A DNA stretch of 64,000 nucleotides. Source: Streptococcus porcinus. Its GTDB lineage: Bacteria; Bacillota; Bacilli; Lactobacillales; Streptococcaceae. Below are positions 47,724-56,921 of this stretch, one piece after another; within the stretch, counting starts at the first letter, position 1; every line of letters begins with the position of its first letter. Position numbers and translations under genes: made by a program. The notes under the pieces were generated by a model. That model did no database searches. It saw only the letters and a program-made list of their open reading frames with translations, and was not told the DNA's origin. Where the stretch lies: positions 1,798,001 to 1,862,000 of the forward strand of contig NZ_LR594036.1 of assembly GCF_901542335.1 (NCBI RefSeq), read 5' to 3'.

Positions 47724-48311
47724 TTATTTGTCGAACTGAGTCAAATCGTTATCTTCAATAACTTTTATTAATTTGTTAGAGTAATCTTTATCGTAAGAAT
47801 AGATGTAATCTTCGAGAGCTTGAGCAGGAGCCTTATAGCCTTCTTGTGTAGCTAATTCCCGATAAAGTTGTTTATCCCAAACCTGTCCTTTACGTAGAGT
47901 TGAAAAATAATCAGCAATTGAATTCTGCCAATCAGAATAGCGGGTAAAACGAACAAAGCTATCATTTGATTGAGAGGCTACTTTCTTTGAAACATATAAG
48001 TTTGCAAATGCCTGACCAGGTCTAGCTTCCATTCCGAACAAATTATGATAACGTGAAGCTAAAAGGGTTTGTCCATTCTGACTTTCCAACAAAATTTGGC
48101 CAATAATAACCGATGATCGAATACCATAAACTTTGGCATAAGGAATAACTTCTTTGCTTATTTCTTTTATAAATTCTTTTTGAGTGTAAGGGACCTTTAC
48201 CTTTTTATAAGCTTGATTAGCATGACTATTAATAACAAGTGGCAAAACGCAAGCCAGTAGAAAGAAGGCAATTATTGCTAAAAACACAGGTAATTTCAAA
48301 CGCGCTCTCAT
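47724..48311 (-). CDS. Glucosaminidase-domain (GH73) cell wall hydrolase
   Basis: 195-aa secreted or membrane-anchored protein. The N-terminal hydrophobic segment (about 8-30) is followed by a glucosaminidase domain with YAKVYGIRSSVIIGQILLESQNGQTLLASRYHNLFGMEA, where Glu in LLESQNG is the likely catalytic acid. VRFTRYSDWQNSIADYFSTLRKG is also family-typical. It overlaps the carboxypeptidase gene by 4 bases, so the two wall enzymes are co-translated. Confidence 0.88.
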   Translation of the reverse strand: MRARLKLPVFLAIIAFFLLACVLPLVINSHANQAYKKVKVPYTQKEFIKEISKEVIPYAKVYGIRSSVIIGQILLESQNGQTLLASRYHNLFGMEARPGQAFANLYVSKKVASQSNDSFVRFTRYSDWQNSIADYFSTLRKGQVWDKQLYRELATQEGYKAPAQALEDYIYSYDKDYSNKLIKVIEDNDLTQFDK

Positions 48312-49063
48312 TGTTTCTCCTTCAAAACCTTAATATATTCTTCTAAAGAAAGGTTATGCTTTGTCATATATGCCGCTGATTCCTTACCTACATAACGGTA
48401 ATGCCAATCTTCATACCCAACGCCAGTACTTTCCTTTTTGTCATCTTTAAATCGTAGAACAAAACCATACTTAGGCGCTAAAGCAATAATTTGTTTAACA
48501 ACTGCTGGATCACTTTGATTTAGCTGGTCAACTGTACTCATATCAATAGCTAGACCAGTTTGATGTTCACTAGAACCCGCAGGTTGAGAGTAGGTTTGAA
48601 CCAGTTTCTCCGCGGCTTCTTGTGTTAGATTAGGATCCTTTGCCATTTCCTGAGCAAGGTAAGTCTGATAAAGCTGTGCCTGATATTCGACACTTCTATA
48701 ACCAGAAATGAGATGTTCCTGAGGACTCACAGCCTGAGCTGCCGCTAAAAAATCAGCTGTTGCATCTGCAATCCTTTTATCCACATAGATACCATTAATC
48801 TCCGAAAGTTCCGGATTCATCTCTTCTTTTATATGGTCACGATTAACTAAAACTAACTCCCAGTCTTTAGCTGAAACCTTGGGTAAATCACTATTAGCTT
48901 TCGAAGTAACTGTTGTCTTTTTTTCTGTAACACTCTGACTCTCTTGAACCTTTTTAGGATTTAAAAGGGTAGCATCGCCCTTAATAAAAATATATAAGCA
49001 AAGGACAAACAAAAGCAAGGCTAAAACCTGCATCAAAAAAAGTAGTAACTTATTATTTTTCAT
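48308..49063 (-). CDS. ldcB: D-alanyl-D-alanine carboxypeptidase, VanY/LdcB type
   Basis: 251-aa membrane-anchored peptidase (hydrophobic 4-30, then a Ser/Thr/Lys linker). The zinc site of the VanY family is seen in SSEHQTGLAIDMS (His and Asp) and GYEDWHYRYVG (His), with SGYRS near the substrate pocket. In streptococci LdcB trims peptidoglycan tetrapeptides to tripeptides. It overlaps both neighbours by a few bases. Confidence 0.88.
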   Translation of the reverse strand: MKNNKLLLFLMQVLALLLFVLCLYIFIKGDATLLNPKKVQESQSVTEKKTTVTSKANSDLPKVSAKDWELVLVNRDHIKEEMNPELSEINGIYVDKRIADATADFLAAAQAVSPQEHLISGYRSVEYQAQLYQTYLAQEMAKDPNLTQEAAEKLVQTYSQPAGSSEHQTGLAIDMSTVDQLNQSDPAVVKQIIALAPKYGFVLRFKDDKKESTGVGYEDWHYRYVGKESAAYMTKHNLSLEEYIKVLKEKQ

Positions 49064-49760
49064 TTGATATTTTCTCTATAATCTCTTGGCCACGATAACG
49101 ATAACTCATATCACCAATAGCTTTAATGTGAAATTGTCCCTCTTCAAAGTCAACAATAGTTACACTGCCGTTATCAATAAATTGTTTTTCACGGTTAGGA
49201 TCAATCAACCACATAAAAGTTCCAATTGTCATACCATGACTAACAACAATAGCATTTCCACCTCCGGAATTTTCAATGGATAAAGCGATAGCCTCAAAAC
49301 CTTCATAAATCCGTTTTTTCAAAACATCCCACGACTCAGCCCAATTAGCGGTGTCGACCTCAACGATACTTTCAGCCAACTCAGAATATGGAACATCACG
49401 CATATCTTTTTTTCCTTCAAAGGCTTTAGTTCTTGGCAAAACCCCCATAAAAAGCTCTGCATCATAAGCACCATCTAGGCTACCAGAACACCATTCCCGA
49501 ATTCTTTTATCTCTAGTATAGGGGAGAAATTCGTTTTCGGATTCCTTAAGAATAATCTCCATAGTTTGCATTGTTCGACCAGAATCGCTAGAGAAAGCTG
49601 CTTTAAAAGGAATGCCTGCATCTTTTAAGCCAAGGCCTAATTCTCGAATCCCCTCTTCTCCTTTTTTAGTTAAGGGGGTATCACTCCAACCTTGAGCACG
49701 ACCAATTGTATTAAACATGGTTTTTCCATGACGGGCAATATATAATCTCGTTTTCGACAT
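49053..49760 (-). CDS. Histidine phosphatase (phosphoglycerate mutase-like)
   Basis: 235-aa cytoplasmic protein of the histidine phosphatase superfamily. The catalytic RHG is in RLYIARHGKTMFN and the second histidine in AIVVSHGMTIG. ATG 49760 is chosen because GGGAGGATAAG precedes it; the open frame upstream has no ribosome site. It heads a three-gene operon with two wall hydrolases. The substrate is not evident, and a true glycolytic mutase is unlikely from its sequence and context. Confidence 0.85.
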   Translation of the reverse strand: MSKTRLYIARHGKTMFNTIGRAQGWSDTPLTKKGEEGIRELGLGLKDAGIPFKAAFSSDSGRTMQTMEIILKESENEFLPYTRDKRIREWCSGSLDGAYDAELFMGVLPRTKAFEGKKDMRDVPYSELAESIVEVDTANWAESWDVLKKRIYEGFEAIALSIENSGGGNAIVVSHGMTIGTFMWLIDPNREKQFIDNGSVTIVDFEEGQFHIKAIGDMSYRYRGQEIIEKISNEK

Positions 49761-49856
49761 CTTATCCTCCCAGATTCTATAGATAATAAGATTATAGCAT
49801 GATTTTGCTTTTACAGGCAATCAAATCAACGTTTAGGGTTATTTGCCACTCATGAA

Positions 49857-49881
49857 AAGACACCACCTAAGTGATGTCCTT
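49857..49881 (-). terminator. Terminator after the CsbD-like gene
   Basis: On the minus strand GACATCAC and GTGGTGTC pair around TTAG and are followed by TTTTC. Confidence 0.72.
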
Positions 49882-49888
49882 CATTCGT

Positions 49889-50038
49889 TTATTTTTCGAA
49901 TTTTTGTTTGATCTTTCCAATTTCCTTTTCGACCAAGCCTTCAACTTCTAACTTTTTATCCCCGAGGACTTTTCCAGTAGCCTCTTTAGCACGACCTTTA
50001 ACTTCTTCAAATTTAGAATCTAACTTTTCTTCTGTCAT
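49889..50038 (-). CDS. CsbD-like small stress protein, 49 aa
   Basis: Small hydrophilic protein MTEEKLDSKFEEVKGRAKEA continuing TGKVLGDKKLEVEGLVEKEIGKIKQ, which matches the CsbD family (general stress proteins of unknown mechanism) in its KGxxKExxGKxxxDxxLExEG pattern. ATG 50038 has AAAGGAGG upstream. It stands alone with its own terminator. Confidence 0.88.
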   Translation of the reverse strand: MTEEKLDSKFEEVKGRAKEATGKVLGDKKLEVEGLVEKEIGKIKQKFEK

Positions 50039-50130
50039 TGTAAAATCCTCCTTTTATTTCCTAAAATCTTATCATTTGGAAAGAAAATTTGCAAGGAAAA
50101 ACAGCAATCAACAGATTAACTAGTCTATTA

Positions 50131-51468
50131 TCAATTTTTAAAGCTATGTATTGGTGCAGGAATCTGTCCACCGCGCGCAATAAAATCTGCTGAGGAATTT
50201 TTGTTGACAGGCATGACCGGTGCCATCCCAAGTAGGCCACCAAACTCAATCAAGTCGCCTACTTGACCTTTAGGGATAATCCGAACTGCAGTGGTCTTCT
50301 GATTTATCACACCAATTGCGGCTTCATCAGCAATCATTGCTGCGATGGTCTGATATGGTGTATCCTCTGGAATAGCAATCATATCTAATCCAACTGAACA
50401 AATAGCTGTCATTGCTTCAAGTTTCTCAAGGTTTAACGCACCATTTTGCACGGCAGCAATCATCCCCTCATCTTCAGATACCGGAATAAAAGCACCTGAT
50501 AAACCACCTACTTGGTTACAAGCCATAACACCACCTTTTTTTACAGCGTCATTAAGTAAAGCTAAAGCTGCTGTAGTCCCGTGCGTTCCTACTGTTTCCA
50601 AGCCCATTTCTTCCAGAACACGCGCGACAGAATCTCCAATTGCTGGCGTTGGCGCTAAGGATAAGTCAACAATGCCAAATTTAACACCCAAACGTTCGCT
50701 AGCCATTTGCCCTACCAGCTGACCAATACGGGTAATTTTAAAGGCTGTTTTCTTAACTGTTTCTGCTAAAACATCAAAACTTTCTCCACGAACTTTTTCC
50801 AGTGCACGCTTAACAACACCAGGGCCAGATACCCCAACGTTGATGACTACATCTGCTTCACCAACACCATGAAAAGCACCTGCCATAAAAGGATTATCTT
50901 CAACAGCGTTAGCAAAAACAACCAACTTAGCGGCTCCTAGGTCTGATTTTTGGGCAGTCTCTTTAATAATACGTCCCATATCAGCGACCGCGCTCATATT
51001 AATCCCCGACTTAGTCGAACCAATATTGACAGAAGCACAGACTTTTGACGTTTCTGCTAAGGCTTGAGGAATAGAATTAATCAAAATGTCATCACCTTTT
51101 TGATAGCCTTTTTGAACCAAAGCAGAAAAACCACCAATGAAATCAACTCCAATTTCATGCGCAGCTTTATCTAGTGCTTTTGCTAATGGTAGGTAATTGG
51201 TAGCGTCTGTTGCCGCCCCAATCAAAGAAATCGGTGTAACAGACACCCTTTTATTAACAATAGGTATCCCTAATTCAGCAGCAATCTCATCTCCAATCGC
51301 TACTAAAGTTGAAGCTTTCATCGTAATTTTCTGGTAAATTTTTTCTGCCGCACGATTGATATCGGAATCAATACAATCTAAGAGGGAAATTCCCATGGTA
51401 ATGGTTCGAATATCAAAATGTTGCTCCTCAATCATTTCGATGGTTTCACGAACTTGTCTAATATCCAT
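50131..51468 (-). CDS. PFL family protein (UPF0210/DUF711)
   Basis: 445-aa cytoplasmic protein of the UPF0210 family, distantly related in fold to pyruvate formate-lyase enzymes. Family segments include [54 protein letters not shown] and [17 protein letters not shown]. It lies 14 bases after the ACT-domain gene, the standard pair in Firmicutes. The reaction is unknown. Confidence 0.88.
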   Translation of the reverse strand: MDIRQVRETIEMIEEQHFDIRTITMGISLLDCIDSDINRAAEKIYQKITMKASTLVAIGDEIAAELGIPIVNKRVSVTPISLIGAATDATNYLPLAKALDKAAHEIGVDFIGGFSALVQKGYQKGDDILINSIPQALAETSKVCASVNIGSTKSGINMSAVADMGRIIKETAQKSDLGAAKLVVFANAVEDNPFMAGAFHGVGEADVVINVGVSGPGVVKRALEKVRGESFDVLAETVKKTAFKITRIGQLVGQMASERLGVKFGIVDLSLAPTPAIGDSVARVLEEMGLETVGTHGTTAALALLNDAVKKGGVMACNQVGGLSGAFIPVSEDEGMIAAVQNGALNLEKLEAMTAICSVGLDMIAIPEDTPYQTIAAMIADEAAIGVINQKTTAVRIIPKGQVGDLIEFGGLLGMAPVMPVNKNSSADFIARGGQIPAPIHSFKN

Positions 51469-51482
51469 TGGTCAATATCTCC

Positions 51483-51749
51483 TTATAGCTTATGCATGGC
51501 ATCAAAGATCGCTGTGCTTTGGATATTTATCTTCACCTGAAGGCTTTCTCCAAAAGCATCAAACTCTTTACGTAACTGAGAAAAATCTTCCTTATTTTCA
51601 CTTGATACTAGAGCCATCATTGTAAAATAATCATTTAATACAGTTTGTGAAATATCGTCAATGTTTAATCCTAAGTCTGCAATCTTTCCTGAAACTCCGG
51701 CGACAATACCTCTGTTATCCTTACCGACAACTGTAATAATAGCTTTCAT
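51483..51749 (-). CDS. ACT domain protein (UPF0237)
   Basis: 88-aa single ACT domain (AIITVVGKDNRGIVAGVSGKIADLGLNIDDISQTVLNDYFTMMALV). ACT domains bind small ligands, commonly amino acids. It is co-transcribed with the UPF0210 gene and may give it ligand control. The ligand cannot be read from the sequence. GGAGG precedes the ATG. Confidence 0.88.
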   Translation of the reverse strand: MKAIITVVGKDNRGIVAGVSGKIADLGLNIDDISQTVLNDYFTMMALVSSENKEDFSQLRKEFDAFGESLQVKINIQSTAIFDAMHKL

Positions 51750-51823
51750 GAAAGCACCTCCTTATATTTGTTACATTTTACCACAAAAGAAGTCATTATT
51801 CTAGGCTACTTAACCCTCTATAC

Positions 51824-51843
51824 CATCTTGATTGCATCTTGAT
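51824..51843. repeat. Direct repeat CATCTTGAT x2, 11 bases apart
   Basis: Two exact copies of CATCTTGAT at 51824-51832 and 51835-51843, one helical turn apart. They lie about 70 bases upstream of the -10 element of the candidate small RNA and could be an activator site. Confidence 0.5.
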
Positions 51844-51910
51844 GTCAAATGTCACAGACATGCTGAATTTTGTTACCAAATTGACAGATAATTTCAATAT
51901 TACTGCTCTA

Positions 51911-52002
51911 TAATGATGATTGGGCAACCAATTAAAAAGATAAGACAATTTAAAAGTTGCTGATCACAGCACCCCTTCTCTGATAGGGGTGCATTTTTTA
52001 TC
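51911..52002 (+). ncRNA. Candidate orphan small RNA or attenuated leader
   Basis: A TATAAT at 51911-51916 is followed, about 45 bases on, by TGCTG-ATCA-CAGCA and then a strong terminator GCACCCCT...AGGGGTGC with TTTTTT. TTGACA is present upstream but 22 bases away, so the promoter may need an activator. The transcript (about 80 nt, from near 51922) contains a 16-codon frame (MMIGQPIKKIRQFKSC) without a ribosome site. All neighbouring genes are on the other strand, so it is not an obvious leader. The remainder of 51750-52106 holds no gene. Confidence 0.5.
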
Positions 52003-52106
52003 TTAGGCCAATCTTTTTTCAAATACTACTAAAAATGATTTATAGTTGCCTAGTAAATACTGATATTCAATAAATTGAAGAAAAAAGCCCACTTTCTTGT
52101 GAGCTT

Positions 52107-52343
52107 TTACTTTTTACCTATTAAATAAGATACTAACACAACAATGATAGCTGCACCAATAATAGAGGGAAAGAGTGCCATACCCGCCAAATGAGGGCCC
52201 CAGTTCCCAAAAAGACGTTGCCCCACATATGAACCTGCAAGACCCGCTACTATATTGGCTAAACAACCCATTTGTCCGCCTTTTTCTGTAATTTTACCAG
52301 CAATCATCCCGATGATAGCGCCGACGATTAATGATCCAATCAT
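52107..52343 (-). CDS. GlsB/YeaQ/YmgE family small membrane protein
   Basis: 78-aa protein made almost wholly of three Gly-rich membrane segments (IGSLIVGAIIGMIAGKI, CLANIVAGLAGSYVGQRLFG, IIGAAIIVVLVSYLIG). It matches the transglycosylase-associated (stress response) family. Function is unclear. It is apparently monocistronic with AAAAGGAG before ATG. Confidence 0.88.
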   Translation of the reverse strand: MIGSLIVGAIIGMIAGKITEKGGQMGCLANIVAGLAGSYVGQRLFGNWGPHLAGMALFPSIIGAAIIVVLVSYLIGKK

Positions 52344-52407
52344 AACTTTCTCCTTTTATATTTTCCATATTATAACATAATCTAGCTTTATAAACAGAAA
52401 AACGACC

Positions 52408-53343
52408 TCAGATAGGCAAATTATCTCCTTCATTCATTTTTTTAAGACTACGCATGATAAGCCAATCTCGATACGAAATCAAAAGAACATAAATCAAAAT
52501 CAATAGCATTCCTATAAGATCAATCGGATAAAAAACTTCTTTTAAAAGTATAATAGCAAAGCCAACAGAGACAACTGGTTCGATAGAAGCTAACAAACTA
52601 CCATTAACAGGACCAACCAAGGCTGTGCCTTTCAGAAAAATAGTATATGCAAAAATAGTCCCTATTCCTATCAAACCAAATAAAGCTAAAAGATTATAGC
52701 CCCCTAATGATAGCGGGTATTGCCAGGCTTGTGTAGCAAGTGGAAAAAAGATTCCTGAAAACAGCATCCCAAAGCCAATTACCACCAAGCTTCCCCATTT
52801 TTCAATTAGCCGTATCGGAATAATAATATATAAAGCCGCTGTTACTGCTGCTAATAACCCCCATGTTAATCCTTTTGGTGTAATGGCTAATTGTGACAGA
52901 TGACCATGGGTAGCAATAATCAATGTCCCTAGGATAGCCAAAAGCATTGAAAAACACTCACTTAACGATGGCCACCTTTTTTCTACAAGCGAAACATAAA
53001 CCAAAATAAAAATTGGCGATAAATATTGAAGGACTGTTGCTGTGCCTGCATTTGTGTACTGAATAGCATTCAAATAAGCATATTGATTCATTAATAAACC
53101 AAAAATAGCAAATAAAAAAATAGCAACTAGCAACTTCGGATTAGTAAGTATTTTCTTAACATTACTTTTTTGTGTGACTAAAGCCAGACCACATAAAAAA
53201 AGTCCTGACAATAATAAACGTAATGAGGTTAATAGATTAACATGGATACCATGACTCATCAAATATTGTCCTGAAACTCCTGAGATACCCCAAGCTATTC
53301 CAGCAGACAAAACCATGATACTTCCACTCCATTTTTTGGACAT
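52408..53343 (-). CDS. EamA/DMT family transporter
   Basis: 311-aa drug/metabolite transporter with ten predicted spans arranged as two EamA repeats (about 10-140 and 155-295). The first repeat shows GISGVSGQYLMSHG and AYLNAIQYTNAGTATVLQYLSPIF; the second shows ALVGPVNGSLLASIEPVVSVGFAIILLKE. The substrate is unknown. It is transcribed alone. Confidence 0.88.
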   Translation of the reverse strand: MSKKWSGSIMVLSAGIAWGISGVSGQYLMSHGIHVNLLTSLRLLLSGLFLCGLALVTQKSNVKKILTNPKLLVAIFLFAIFGLLMNQYAYLNAIQYTNAGTATVLQYLSPIFILVYVSLVEKRWPSLSECFSMLLAILGTLIIATHGHLSQLAITPKGLTWGLLAAVTAALYIIIPIRLIEKWGSLVVIGFGMLFSGIFFPLATQAWQYPLSLGGYNLLALFGLIGIGTIFAYTIFLKGTALVGPVNGSLLASIEPVVSVGFAIILLKEVFYPIDLIGMLLILIYVLLISYRDWLIMRSLKKMNEGDNLPI

Positions 53344-53460
53344 AACTTTCCCTTCTTTATAACTAACTAATTCTAGTGTAACACAGTTGCTTTGGCTTTA
53401 AAAGTACTCCTTATTTCATTGTTTACTTCACTCCTCATAAATGAGATACAGCTCAGCCTA

Positions 53461-53493
53461 TAATAAAAAGGAAACAAAGCTTCCTTTTTATTA
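53461..53493 (-). terminator. Terminator after gatB
   Basis: Perfect 13-bp inverted repeat TAATAAAAAGGAA/TTCCTTTTTATTA with a 7-base loop, about 24 bases after the gatB stop. Confidence 0.7.
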
Positions 53494-53516
53494 TGAATCT
53501 ATTTTCGTGTTTTACA

Positions 53517-54956
53517 TTAATCTAATAATTTTTGTAGTTCCTGTGCTAACAGTTTTTGAGCGACTTGTGGGTTGGCTTGGCCTTTAGTCGCTTTCATAAG
53601 GAAACCGGTAAAAGCTTTATCCGCATTACGTTTGCCGGATTTAAAGTCAACAACCGCTGCTTCATTATCTGCAAAGACCTGATGAATAATTGGAATTAGG
53701 ACTTCTGGATCTGAGATTTGTACTAAGCCAGCTTCTTGGACATATTGACGAGCGGAACCACCGTTTTTAGCCAAATGAACAAAAACTTTTTTAGCAATTT
53801 TAGATGAAATCGTACCATCTGAAATCAACTGAATCATTTCCACTAAGTTATCTGGTGTTAGCTGAATCGTTTCAATCGTTTGGTCCTGAGAATTAAGGTA
53901 TTGAGCAACTTCACCTTGTAACCAATTGGAAACTTGCTTAGCATCTCCGCCAACTGCAACTGCTTGTTCAAAGAAATCAGATAAGGCCTTACTTGCTGTT
54001 AATTGATTTGCATCATAGTCAGATAAACCTAGTTTTGTGATGTAGTTGGCACGACGTTGAGCTGGAAACTCTGGTAACTCTGAGCGCATCTCTTCAATCC
54101 AAGCATCGTCAATTTCATACAAGGGTAGATCTGGTTCTGGGAAATAACGGTAGTCTGCAGCACCTTCTTTGACCCGCATTAAAATTGTTCCCTTATTAGC
54201 TTCATCATAGCGTCGTGTCTCTTGCCGAATAGTTCCACCTGAACGCAAGATTTTAGCTTGTCGTTCAACTTCGTACTCCAAACCTTTACGGACGTTAGAG
54301 AAAGAATTGAGGTTTTTCAACTCTGTTTTCGTACCAAATTCTTCTTGACCATACGGGCGAAGAGAGATGTTGGCATCCACGCGCATTGAGCCTTCTTCCA
54401 TTTTCACGTCAGAAATACCGGTATACTGGATAATTTCTTTAAGAGCTGTAAGATAGGCATAGGCTTCTTCAGGAGAACGCATGTCTGCTTCTGAGACAAT
54501 TTCAATTAAGGGAACACCTTGACGGTTGAGGTCAACATAGGAGTAGCCATCTGTTCCATGGGTATTTTTTCCTGCATCTTCTTCTAAGTGAGCTCTTTCA
54601 ATTCTGATTTTTTTCTCAGTTCCATCTTCCAGCCTGATATCAATCCAACCATTATACCCAATAGGTTCATCAAACTGAGAAATTTGATAAGCTTTGGGAT
54701 TATCAGGATAAAAATAATTCTTGCGGTCAAAGTGCATCTTTTTATGGATATCCATATTAAGAGCCAGCGAAGCTTTGATTCCCGCATCAATTACACCCTT
54801 ATTCATGACTGGTAAAACACCTGGGAAAGACCAGTCAATGACGTTGGTGTTTGCGTTAGCTTCTTGCCCAAAATGTGCCGAAGAAGGTGAGAAGATTTTC
54901 GAATTGGTATTCAGTTCAACGTGAACTTCTAGTCCAATAATTGTTTCAAAATTCAT
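53517..54956 (-). CDS. gatB: Asp/Glu-tRNA(Asn/Gln) amidotransferase subunit B
   Basis: 479-aa subunit that binds the misacylated tRNA and activates it for transamidation. Signatures include [64 protein letters not shown] and [10 protein letters not shown]. The C-terminal YqeY-like domain follows. It abuts gatA by overlapping stop and start. Confidence 0.97.
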   Translation of the reverse strand: MNFETIIGLEVHVELNTNSKIFSPSSAHFGQEANANTNVIDWSFPGVLPVMNKGVIDAGIKASLALNMDIHKKMHFDRKNYFYPDNPKAYQISQFDEPIGYNGWIDIRLEDGTEKKIRIERAHLEEDAGKNTHGTDGYSYVDLNRQGVPLIEIVSEADMRSPEEAYAYLTALKEIIQYTGISDVKMEEGSMRVDANISLRPYGQEEFGTKTELKNLNSFSNVRKGLEYEVERQAKILRSGGTIRQETRRYDEANKGTILMRVKEGAADYRYFPEPDLPLYEIDDAWIEEMRSELPEFPAQRRANYITKLGLSDYDANQLTASKALSDFFEQAVAVGGDAKQVSNWLQGEVAQYLNSQDQTIETIQLTPDNLVEMIQLISDGTISSKIAKKVFVHLAKNGGSARQYVQEAGLVQISDPEVLIPIIHQVFADNEAAVVDFKSGKRNADKAFTGFLMKATKGQANPQVAQKLLAQELQKLLD

Positions 54957-56422
54957 TACTTGTCACCTCCAAAAATAAATGGCTGTTGCTTATGGTAGTC
55001 TGTACTAGCTTCAAAAGCTGCTGCTGCTTGATAAATTGTTTCTTCACTGTATTTTGGTCCAATTAACTGTAAGCCAACTGGCAAGCCATCTGCAAATCCT
55101 GAAGGGATTGAGATTCCTGGCAAACCAGCTAAATTAACCGGAATAGTCAATAAGTCAGCTAAATACATCGAAACAGGATCATGATTGAGAGTGTCTAGTC
55201 CAAAAGCAACTGAAGGTGTTGTTGGCCCAAGAATAAGATTATAATTAGCAAAAACTTTAGCAAAATCCTCAATAATCAAGGTACGAACTTGACCAGCTTT
55301 TTTGAAATAAGCATCATAGTAACCCGAAGATAAGCTAAAAGTTCCTAGCATAATTCGGCGTTTCACTTCATCACCAAAGCCTTGGCTACGTGTTTGTACA
55401 TAGATGTCATCTAAAGATTTCGCATTCTCAGCACGGAATCCATATCTAATCCCATCAAAACGTTGTAAATTCGATGATGCTTCTGATGAAGCAATAATAT
55501 AATAGACAGCTACCCCATACTTACTATGCGGAAGACTCACTTCTTCTACACGTGCTCCTAATTTTTCAAACTGTTTAGCAGCTTCTAGAATATTTTCTTT
55601 GATTTGAGGATCAATACCTTCTCCTAGATATTCTTTTGGAAGAGCAATCTTCATCCCTTTTATCTCTTGACCAATCTTGCTAGTATAGTCAGCTATCTTC
55701 ACAGGCGCCGAAGTTGAATCTTTCTCATCTGGACCAGCGATAGCATTCAACATACAAGCATTTTCACTAACGGTTTGCGAAATAGGACCTATTTGATCTA
55801 AGGAAGATCCAAAGGCAATTAAGCCATAGCGAGAAACTGCCCCGTAGGTTGGTTTCATTCCCACAACACCATTAAAAGCTGCCGGTTGACGAATAGAGCC
55901 ACCTGTATCCGAACCTAGAGAGAGACGGACTTGTCCTGAAGCTACTGCTGTCGCAGAGCCACCTGAAGATCCCCCAGGTACTTTAGTCTGATCCCAAGCA
56001 TTTTTGGTTTTTTTGAAATAAGAAGTTTCCGTTGATCCCCCCATGGCAAACTCATCCATGTTGGTTTTTCCTATAACAATCATATCTTTAGCAAGTGCAT
56101 TATCAATAGCTGTCGCGTTAAAAATAGGCTCATAATTATAAAGCATTTTTGAGGCAGCTGTTGTTAGGATACCTTTGGTCGAAATATTATCTTTGACAGC
56201 AAACGGAATTCCAGACAAAAGGTTATCAGCATCAATACCTTTATCATCTATCGCTTGCGCTTGAGCAAGTGCTGAATCTTCACTGATCGTAATAAATGAG
56301 CCGATACTATCTTCACGTTTTTTGATATCTTCAATCGTAGCAGCAGTTAATTCTTTAGCAGAAATCTCTTTTTTCACCAATAAGTCATGCAATTCTGTTA
56401 AATCTTTAGTGTTAAATGACAT
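54956..56422 (-). CDS. gatA: Asp/Glu-tRNA(Asn/Gln) amidotransferase subunit A
   Basis: 488-aa amidase that releases ammonia from glutamine. The Ser-cis-Ser-Lys centre is visible: Lys in FAVKDNI (about 77), and the Ser residues in [18 protein letters not shown] and [14 protein letters not shown]. It overlaps gatC and gatB by one base each. Confidence 0.97.
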   Translation of the reverse strand: MSFNTKDLTELHDLLVKKEISAKELTAATIEDIKKREDSIGSFITISEDSALAQAQAIDDKGIDADNLLSGIPFAVKDNISTKGILTTAASKMLYNYEPIFNATAIDNALAKDMIVIGKTNMDEFAMGGSTETSYFKKTKNAWDQTKVPGGSSGGSATAVASGQVRLSLGSDTGGSIRQPAAFNGVVGMKPTYGAVSRYGLIAFGSSLDQIGPISQTVSENACMLNAIAGPDEKDSTSAPVKIADYTSKIGQEIKGMKIALPKEYLGEGIDPQIKENILEAAKQFEKLGARVEEVSLPHSKYGVAVYYIIASSEASSNLQRFDGIRYGFRAENAKSLDDIYVQTRSQGFGDEVKRRIMLGTFSLSSGYYDAYFKKAGQVRTLIIEDFAKVFANYNLILGPTTPSVAFGLDTLNHDPVSMYLADLLTIPVNLAGLPGISIPSGFADGLPVGLQLIGPKYSEETIYQAAAAFEASTDYHKQQPFIFGGDK

Positions 56423-56724
56423 TAGGCATCTCCTCCATCTTCTAAAATGGCAGGTACTTTGATAAAGTTATTTTCTTTTTCTGGTACATTTTTAAACAAG
56501 AGTTGGCGATCTGTGCCAGCATGAGCTATGTCTTGTCGCATTACATTTTTTCGGTCAGCCATGGTTGTAGTAATTGCAATGCCTTCTGTGTCAACTTCAT
56601 TTAATAATTCAATCATATCAACAATTTTCGTTAAGCTAGTGGCAAACGCGCTAGTCTCTTGATCAGAAAATGTTAATTTTGATAAAGTGGCTACGTGGCG
56701 CACTTCTTCTTCAGAAATTTTCAT
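56422..56724 (-). CDS. gatC: Asp/Glu-tRNA(Asn/Gln) amidotransferase subunit C
   Basis: 100-aa small subunit stabilising GatA, with [22 protein letters not shown] at the N-terminus and LRQD-like [16 protein letters not shown] later. The ATG at 56724 is preferred over 56727 by spacing from AAGGAG. It heads gatCAB, the indirect route to Gln-tRNA (and possibly Asn-tRNA). Confidence 0.95.
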   Translation of the reverse strand: MKISEEEVRHVATLSKLTFSDQETSAFATSLTKIVDMIELLNEVDTEGIAITTTMADRKNVMRQDIAHAGTDRQLLFKNVPEKENNFIKVPAILEDGGDA

Positions 56725-56814
56725 CATTTCTCCTTAGTTCTATTTTTACATAGTCTTATTCATTATATCACAATTGTCACCTATTCAGCTAGCGTACTAA
56801 TCTTCATTTCTTAA

Positions 56815-56862
56815 CAAAAAAAGTGAATCTAACAAAAGACAAATGTCCTCCACTAGACTCAC
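56815..56862 (-). terminator. Terminator after ppdK
   Basis: GTGAGTCTA and TAGATTCAC on the minus strand form the base of a long stem-loop with an inner GACA/TGTC pair, followed by seven T. Confidence 0.7.
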
Positions 56863-56921
56863 GCACTCTCTTTTTACAGCTCTTATCTACCCCTGTTTTA
56901 ATAATAACTACCTATCAAAAC

